From UBA2862 sp045658005 (GTDB lineage: Bacteria > Bacillota > Clostridia > Christensenellales > Aristaeellaceae): a stretch of 64,000 bases of DNA. Below the pieces are notes generated by a model. It was not told the DNA's origin and searched no databases. It saw only the letters and a program-made list of their open reading frames with translations. Location of the stretch: contig JAZOUD010000125.1 of the NCBI GenBank assembly GCA_045658005.1, positions 1 to 64,000 on the forward strand. The letters run 5' to 3'. Of this stretch, positions 58,557 through 64,000 are shown piece after piece (position 1 is the first letter of the stretch; every line of letters begins with the position of its first letter). The position numbers and the translations under genes were made by a program.

Positions 58557-60155
58557 CGAGGATGAGGGCGTTTGACTGAAACGGCGATTGCCGTAATCCA
58601 ACAGGGTCGTGAAGTACTCGCTTCTGTCGGGCCCGTCCGCGCGCTCCAAGAGAATCTGAACCGCCTCGCCGGACAGGCAGTCATTGTCGGCGAGCAGGTG
58701 CATCAGCGACTTGTCCCTGAGCGCTTCAGCGATGAAAGCCGTGGGATGGGACCGCATCCAGCCGGTACAGGCCTCGGCGACCTCGGGCTGGAAGGGAATG
58801 CCCTGGTTCATCGCGCGGGCATAGCCGAGGCATACGCGCTTGCGCCACGGGCCGGGAAAGGCCTCGGGCGGTTGAAGCGGCGCGACGATCACGGCCTGCC
58901 GGGCATTCGCGAGCACGGACAGCGTTGCCGGATCGCAGGCCGCGTTGACCACCAGAGTACGCAGTCCGGCGCATCCGGACAGCGCTCCGGCGCCAATGCG
59001 GGCCAACGATTCCGGCAGCTCCAGCCATTCCAGCGCGGCGCAGCGGTAGAAGGCCCGCTCGCCGATTTCGCGCACCCCGTCTGGAATCGAAAGCCGCTTC
59101 AGTAGACGGCAGCCTTCAAAGGCGCGCGGCCCCACAGCCTCCAGCCCCGGCGGCAGCTCGATGGCCTCCAGCGACCGGCAATCCAGGAAGGCTTCCGCGG
59201 CGATGCGGTCCATGCCCGGCGACAGGCGGACCGATGCCAGGCGATGGCAGCCGGAAAAGGCGCCTGCGCCGACGGACTTCACGGTTCCCGGAAGCTCGAC
59301 TGCCTTCAGGCATACGCAATCCGCCAGGGCGCGCGCTCCGATGCGCTCCAGGACGTCGCCGAAATCGACGCGCAGCAGGGCGTCGTTTCCCGCCAGCGCC
59401 TGGCCGGCGATGACGCGGGTTCCCCTGGGCACGGCATAATCCCGCTTCACCCTGGCATGCACGAGCATCCCCTGGGCCTCCAGGTAGCAGGTGTCAAGCC
59501 CCAACAGGCTTTTGGGAAGCGCATTTGCGGACAGCTCCGTCACGCGCTTCGGAATGGACAAGTCCTTCAAAGAAGGGCAATCTGCGAAGGCCATGGGTCC
59601 GATTCGCGTCAGGCTCTCGGGCAGGCGAACGTCCGAGAGGGACTTACAGCCCGCGAAGGCGCGCTCCCCAATCTGCGAGATGCTCTCAGGGAGTGCTATT
59701 GACCTCAGCGCGGCGCAGCCGTAGAAGGCCCTGTCGGGGATTTCAGACAGGCCGGCCGGCAGGTCTATGCGCTCAAGCGCCGCGCAGCCCTGGAACGCCT
59801 GCGCCCCGATCTGTCCAAGGCCATCGGGCAGCCTCAGCCCGACGAGACCGGAGCAGCCCTGGAACGCGCTCCTGCCGATGCGGCGCAGGCCCTCCGGCAG
59901 CGATACGCGGCGCAGGCCGGACTTTCCCTGAAGCGCGGACGCGCCGATGGCGACGACCCTCCTGCCGCCGATCCCGGAGGGAATCTCCAGCGACGCGCCG
60001 CAGTTTTCCACGCCGGTGACGACGACGCCGTCTTCTTCCTCTGCCAGGTGGAGCTCTGTTTTCGATGGCACGGCCTGCGGCGCCATTTCGGTTGAGACGG
60101 TCGGCGTCGGTTCGTCCTCCCAAAGCTGCAGCCGGACCATTGACGGTTCTCCCAT
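58542..60155 (-). CDS. BspA-type leucine-rich repeat protein
   Basis: The 537-residue product has a low-complexity N-terminal 45 residues and then about 14 LRR_5 repeats (about 55-415) of the form LPEGLRRIGRSAFQGCSGL. The C-terminal 110 residues have an ankyrin-like helical pattern (FIAEALRDKSLMHLLADNDC). There is no signal peptide or anchor, so it is cytosolic, unlike many surface BspA proteins; a protein-interaction scaffold is likely. The last ten residues come from the REP repeat, so the end may be truncated. ATG at 60155 follows GGGAGGTCAGGAT. It is divergent from the VWA/MoxR pair by 120 bases. Confidence 0.88.
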   Translation of the reverse strand: MGEPSMVRLQLWEDEPTPTVSTEMAPQAVPSKTELHLAEEEDGVVVTGVENCGASLEIPSGIGGRRVVAIGASALQGKSGLRRVSLPEGLRRIGRSAFQGCSGLVGLRLPDGLGQIGAQAFQGCAALERIDLPAGLSEIPDRAFYGCAALRSIALPESISQIGERAFAGCKSLSDVRLPESLTRIGPMAFADCPSLKDLSIPKRVTELSANALPKSLLGLDTCYLEAQGMLVHARVKRDYAVPRGTRVIAGQALAGNDALLRVDFGDVLERIGARALADCVCLKAVELPGTVKSVGAGAFSGCHRLASVRLSPGMDRIAAEAFLDCRSLEAIELPPGLEAVGPRAFEGCRLLKRLSIPDGVREIGERAFYRCAALEWLELPESLARIGAGALSGCAGLRTLVVNAACDPATLSVLANARQAVIVAPLQPPEAFPGPWRKRVCLGYARAMNQGIPFQPEVAEACTGWMRSHPTAFIAEALRDKSLMHLLADNDCLSGEAVQILLERADGPDRSEYFTTLLDYGNRRFSQTPSSSISLW

Positions 60156-60190
60156 ATCCTGACCTCCCGCAAATCGGCATTCCCCATAAC

Positions 60191-60219
60191 AGTATATCCC
60201 ATTTTCCAGTCCGGGGCAA
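60191..60219 (-). promoter_or_regulatory. promoter of the LRR gene
   Basis: On the minus strand TTGCCC (60214-60219), a 17-base spacer and TATACT (60191-60196). The divergent VWA gene starts at 60276, so both promoters lie within 120 bases. A -10-like TAGAAT is visible near 60241 on the plus strand. Confidence 0.6.
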
Positions 60220-60275
60220 TCTCATATTAACAGCGCTATGTTAGAATAATACAAATTCTCTTCCGGAGGACGCCC

Positions 60276-62150
60276 ATGCAGGATAACCCGCGTCTTTTCG
60301 AGCTGGCTGACCAGGTGATGACCCTCAGCCGAAACGCCCTCGTCATGAATCTGCGCTTTATGGACATGGCGGTGTTTCGCCTGCGCGCGGAACCGGCGGA
60401 CACCACGCTGGCCACCGACGGGCGCTATCTGTTCTACGGCCCGGCGCACATGCTTCGCCGGTATATGCTTAATGAGGCGCTGCCTGCCCGGGACTACCTG
60501 CACGTCCTGCTGCACTGCGTCTTCAGGCATCCCTTCATCGACACGCTGGTGGACCGCAGGCTTTGGGACCTGGCGGCGGATATCGCGGTGGAGGCGTTGA
60601 TCGTCTCGCTGGCGCTGCCGCGCTTCGAAGCCGGGCGGGAGCTGGATCAGCGGCCCATCGTCGACGCGCTGACGGAGAAGCTGGGCCTGTTGACTGCGGA
60701 GAAGCTGTACCACTTCTTTCGGGACAATCCTCCGCCGGATATCTGGCAGGACGTGTTTCGCGCCGACGATCACGGACTGTGGTACCGTCTGCACCGCCGT
60801 CAGGAAGCCCTGAACGGCAAGCGGGGCGGCGAGGCGGAGGACGCGGCAGACAGCTCCGGCGACAGCCAGGCTGCGGCGCAGAACGACGCGGCCGCCGGGG
60901 ACAGGCAGCCGTCCCTGGGCAACGACGGGGAAAACGGCGAGAACGGTGACGAAGCCATCGACATTCCGCAGTCAGCGGGGGAGAACAGCGCGGGGGACGA
61001 TTCGACGCGCTCCCTCTCCGCCCATTCCCGGGACGACGGGGACGAGGGCCGCAGCCGGTCACGCCTGATGCGCTCGGAGGCGGGCGGCGAATCCGGCGAG
61101 AGCCTGTACCGCAAGTCGGACGGCGGCAAGCCCCAAAACCAGAACGTGGGGCAGGGGCTGGACACGGAGGGCGGAGAGAGCAGCACGCCCGCCGGTTCCC
61201 AGAGCCGCAACGAACGCACCCGGGGCGGCGTGGAATCCGCCACCGCCAACGGCACCAGCGGCGATTCCGGGAACGCGGCCACCCAGGGCGATTCCCCGTC
61301 GGGAGGCAGCGGCTCGGGACAGGCCGACGCCCAGGTCCTTGAGCCGGGGAAAGGGGGAGAAGGCAGGAACGACTCCGCAGAGCGTTTGGACGAACTCGAA
61401 GCCGACAGCCGCGCCGAGCTGACGCGCCAGTGGCAGGAGGTGAGCGAGCGCATCCAGATGGATCTGGAGGCGCAGGCCCACCAGCGCGGCGCGCAAGCCG
61501 GCAGCCTGTTCCGCCAGCTGGAGATCGCCAATCGTGAAAAGTACGACTACGCGGACTTCCTGAGAAAGTTCGCCGTGCTGGGCGAGCACATGCAGTTAAA
61601 CGACGACGAATTCGACCAGATCTTCTATACCTACGGGCTGCGGCTGTACGGCAACCTGCCGCTGATCGAGCCGCTGGAGACGAAGGAGGTCAGGCGCATA
61701 CGGGATTTCGTGATCGCCATAGACACCTCCGCCTCCACCAGCGGAGCCCTGGTGGAGCGTTTTTTGTCGCGCACCTGGGAGGTGCTGTCCAGCGAGGAGA
61801 GCTTCTTCAAAAAGATCCACATTCGAATCCTGCAGTGCGACGCCGATATCCAGGAGGAGGCGGTGATCGCCTGCCGAGAGGATTTCGAGCGCTACATGCG
61901 GGATTTTACGGTCAAGGGACTGGGCGGCACCGATTTCAGGCCGGTATTCCGGCGCGTGGACGAGCTGCTGCGCCAGGGGGCATTCACGCACCTTCGGGGG
62001 CTGATCTACTTCACGGACGGCGAGGGCGTCTATCCCGTCCGGAAGCCCGACTACGAGACCGCCTTCGTGTTTGTGAAGCGGCCCGACGACGCCGCGCCGG
62101 ACGTGCCCGCCTGGGCCATCAAACTGGTATTGGATGAGGGGGACATTTAA
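60276..62150 (+). CDS. VWA-like / DUF2201 metallopeptidase-related protein
   Basis: The 624-residue product has an N-terminal DUF2201-type domain (about 1-185). The usual zinc-peptidase HExxH is replaced by HCVFRH, so catalysis is doubtful. A long disordered, Ser/Gly/Asp-rich linker (about 190-370) follows, then a VWA-like domain (about 475-620) with the MIDAS residues DTSAST and GGTDFRPVF. It directly precedes a MoxR ATPase, the usual partner of such proteins; together they remodel a target protein complex. CGGAGGACGCCC precedes ATG at 60276. Confidence 0.87.
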   Translation: MQDNPRLFELADQVMTLSRNALVMNLRFMDMAVFRLRAEPADTTLATDGRYLFYGPAHMLRRYMLNEALPARDYLHVLLHCVFRHPFIDTLVDRRLWDLAADIAVEALIVSLALPRFEAGRELDQRPIVDALTEKLGLLTAEKLYHFFRDNPPPDIWQDVFRADDHGLWYRLHRRQEALNGKRGGEAEDAADSSGDSQAAAQNDAAAGDRQPSLGNDGENGENGDEAIDIPQSAGENSAGDDSTRSLSAHSRDDGDEGRSRSRLMRSEAGGESGESLYRKSDGGKPQNQNVGQGLDTEGGESSTPAGSQSRNERTRGGVESATANGTSGDSGNAATQGDSPSGGSGSGQADAQVLEPGKGGEGRNDSAERLDELEADSRAELTRQWQEVSERIQMDLEAQAHQRGAQAGSLFRQLEIANREKYDYADFLRKFAVLGEHMQLNDDEFDQIFYTYGLRLYGNLPLIEPLETKEVRRIRDFVIAIDTSASTSGALVERFLSRTWEVLSSEESFFKKIHIRILQCDADIQEEAVIACREDFERYMRDFTVKGLGGTDFRPVFRRVDELLRQGAFTHLRGLIYFTDGEGVYPVRKPDYETAFVFVKRPDDAAPDVPAWAIKLVLDEGDI

Positions 62151-63731
62151 ATGAATATCAAGCAGGCAAAGCAGCAGGTCGAATACGCCGTGAAGGCCTA
62201 TCTCACCCTGGATGAGCTCGGACAGCCGGCCATACCCGTCGAACGCCAGCGCCCGATCTTCCTGATGGGCGCCCCGGGCATCGGCAAGACGGCCATCATG
62301 TCGCAGATCGCCCAGGAGCTGGGCATTGGCCTGGTGGCCTATTCGATGACCCACCACACCCGCCAGAGCGCCCTCGGCCTGCCCTTCATCGTGCAGAAGT
62401 CCTACGGCGGCGAGATGTGCGACGTGTCCGAATACACCATGTCTGAGATCATCGCCAGCATCTACGATTGCATGGAGGCCGGCGGCGTCAGGCAGGGCAT
62501 ACTGTTCCTGGACGAGATCAACTGCGTTTCGGAGACCCTCGCGCCGTCCATGCTGCAATTCCTCCAGTTCAAGACCTTTGGCCGCTGGTCCGTGCCCCAG
62601 GGCTGGGTGGTGGTCACCGCGGGCAACCCGCCGGAGTTCAACAATTCGGTGCGTGAATTTGACATCGTCACCTGGGACCGCCTGAAGCGCATTGACGTGG
62701 AGCCGGACTACGACGCCTGGAGGGAATACGCGCTGAACCACCGCGTGCATCCCGCCGTGACCAGCTACCTGGAGATTCGCAAGGGCGACTTCTATAAGAT
62801 CGAATCCACCGTGGACGGCAAGCGGTTCGTCACGGCCCGGGGCTGGGTGGATCTTTCCGATATGATCAAGCTGTTCGAGAGGAACGGCTTTCCGGTGGAC
62901 GAGACGCTGGTGGGGCAGTATTTGCAGGATCCGAAGATCGCCAAGGGCTTTGCCGTGTATTACGACCTTTTCAACAAGTACCGCTCCGACTATCAGGTGG
63001 AGGCCATACTGGCCGGCGAGGCAACGGAGGACATTCGCTCCCGCGCCCGGGAAGCTCGCTTCGACGAGCGGCTTTCGCTGCTTTCGCTGCTGACGGACGC
63101 CGTGGGCGACGGCATTCGCCGGGTGCTGCGGGATGAAAGGGCGTTGAATGAGATCGTCAGGCGGCTGCGCGCCGACAAAGCCCGCTTTGCCACGGCTGAC
63201 CCGGAAGCGGCGCGGAAGCGCCTTATCGAAACCGCGGAAGCCGTCACGCAGTCCATCGCGGCGCGCCGGCAGGCCAACGCGCTGCCGGACGAGGAGGCCC
63301 GCGCGGGCATGAAGGCCGCCAGGCTGCTGGAGGACTTTGCCGGCGAGCTGGGCGACGATGTGGCGCAGCCCTTCGCCTGGCTTGGCCAGCGCTTCGACCG
63401 GGAGAGCGCCGCCCTGCAACGGGACGCCGCCGGCGTGCGCCGCCAGCTGGACAACATTTTCGCCTTCTGCGAGGCGGTGTTCCCGGAGGGGCAGGAGCTG
63501 TTATTGCTTGTGACGGAGCTTTCCGTGGATGCCTCCAGCGCCCGCTTCATCGGCAAGTACGGCTGCGAGGCCTATTTCCGCTACAATCGCGAATTGATGT
63601 TCTATGAGCGCAATCGGGAGCTGAACCGGGAGATTGCGGCGCTAAAGCTGGATTTGACGGACGATAGCGCGGAAGGCCATTGCGGCCATTGCGCTCACAA
63701 CCGCGAAGAGGGGCGCTGCGATGGGAAATAA
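62151..63731 (+). CDS. MoxR-type AAA+ ATPase
   Basis: The 526-residue product has a AAA+ domain (about 5-270) with Walker A MGAPGIGKTA, Walker B ILFLDEIN and sensor segment VVTAGNPPE. A helical C-terminal part of about 230 residues ends in a cysteine/histidine cluster (HCGHCAHNREEGRC) that may bind zinc. Its ATG follows the VWA stop without a gap, and GAGGGGGACA serves as ribosome site, so the two are made together. MoxR-VWA pairs act as chaperone-like machines. The partner and target are unknown. Confidence 0.9.
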   Translation: MNIKQAKQQVEYAVKAYLTLDELGQPAIPVERQRPIFLMGAPGIGKTAIMSQIAQELGIGLVAYSMTHHTRQSALGLPFIVQKSYGGEMCDVSEYTMSEIIASIYDCMEAGGVRQGILFLDEINCVSETLAPSMLQFLQFKTFGRWSVPQGWVVVTAGNPPEFNNSVREFDIVTWDRLKRIDVEPDYDAWREYALNHRVHPAVTSYLEIRKGDFYKIESTVDGKRFVTARGWVDLSDMIKLFERNGFPVDETLVGQYLQDPKIAKGFAVYYDLFNKYRSDYQVEAILAGEATEDIRSRAREARFDERLSLLSLLTDAVGDGIRRVLRDERALNEIVRRLRADKARFATADPEAARKRLIETAEAVTQSIAARRQANALPDEEARAGMKAARLLEDFAGELGDDVAQPFAWLGQRFDRESAALQRDAAGVRRQLDNIFAFCEAVFPEGQELLLLVTELSVDASSARFIGKYGCEAYFRYNRELMFYERNRELNREIAALKLDLTDDSAEGHCGHCAHNREEGRCDGK

Positions 63732-63848
63732 ACAGGGGAGTGCCGGGAGCCCGCGAAACACTGACTTTGGCGCCTGTTTGTGGTATGATATAAATAATCG
63801 GCTCGAATATGCCTGCCGGAAGCGCCTGTGAATCGAAAGGAGACACCC

Positions 63849-64000
63849 ATGGGAGACTACAGGATCATCGAGGTCAAGCGCAGCGTCTTTGAGGACAACA
63901 ACCGCGACGCGGAGCGGCTGCGGACTCAGCTGAAGGGCGAAGGCACCTTCCTTGTGAACCTGATGTCCTCGCCCGGCGCGGGCAAGACCACCACGTTGAA
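63849..64000 (+). CDS. hypB: hydrogenase nickel-insertion GTPase HypB (partial)
   Basis: Only the first 50 codons are inside the window. The segment FLVNLMSSPGAGKTTTL holds the P-loop of HypB, the GTPase that helps insert nickel into [NiFe] hydrogenases (or works with urease-type maturation). The start MGDYRIIEVKRSVFEDNN is typical. AAAGGAGACACCC precedes ATG 63849, and a possible promoter (TTGGCG, 16 bases, TATAAA) lies at about 63768-63795. It implies [NiFe] hydrogenase genes beyond the window edge. Confidence 0.85.
   Translation, partial: MGDYRIIEVKRSVFEDNNRDAERLRTQLKGEGTFLVNLMSSPGAGKTTTL

Overview
The window looks like chromosome of a spore-forming, gut-type member of the Clostridia (Bacillota). 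Reasons: a SpoIVB sporulation protease, the Firmicutes order tilS-hpt-ftsH, two T-box leaders, strong TTGACA/TATAAT promoters with GGAGG ribosome sites, GC-rich coding DNA, and an Amt transporter fused to its P-II regulator. I could not run a similarity search, so taxonomy stops at class level. There are no rRNA, tRNA or CRISPR loci; the last bases enter a hypB gene.

Layout. 1-10.2 kb: ftsH, hpt and tilS (minus), spoIVB, an SH3-domain secreted protein, a DUF4236 protein, a dinJ/yafQ toxin-antitoxin pair and a GMP synthase whose glutaminase half is degenerate. 10.5-14.3 kb: a LytS-like kinase, a regulator with HTH and receiver in unusual order, and a Cache-HAMP-GGDEF cyclase. 14.4-16.2 kb: insertion scars, including an IS4 fragment and the tail of a second amt-glnB gene. 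16.2-27.5 kb: aromatic amino acid block, with an attenuator-like leader, a three-gene ABC importer and DAHP synthase (plus), converging on T-box-controlled trpEGDCFBA plus an ACT-domain gene (minus). 27.7-45.3 kb: nitrogen/glutamine block, with a PEP-synthase-like protein, glnA-ANTAR-gltB-gltD-pyrG-carA (minus), T-box-asnB and amt-glnB. 45.2-54.9 kb: a decayed, mobile-element-rich stretch with two MATE pumps, a putative glycosidase, a DUF3795-GNAT fusion and several pseudogenes. 54.9-63.7 kb: two WYL regulators with an RtcB RNA ligase, then a divergent BspA-type LRR gene and a VWA/MoxR ATPase pair. 63.8 kb to the end: start of hypB.

How the genes work together. Glutamine is the hub of the central block: GlnA makes it, GltBD, PyrG, CarA, AsnB and TrpG spend its amide, and Amt-GlnB imports and senses ammonium. 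An RNA-binding ANTAR protein lies inside the glnA operon. Three transcription units (glnA, amt-glnB and the PEP-synthase-like gene) start with nearly the same terminator-like hairpin a few bases after the predicted transcription start, which suggests a shared antitermination regulon. The best candidate for a less described system is the WYL-WYL-RtcB set beside the LRR and VWA-MoxR genes, which may be an RNA-repair or stress/conflict module; that link is inference from position and domains.
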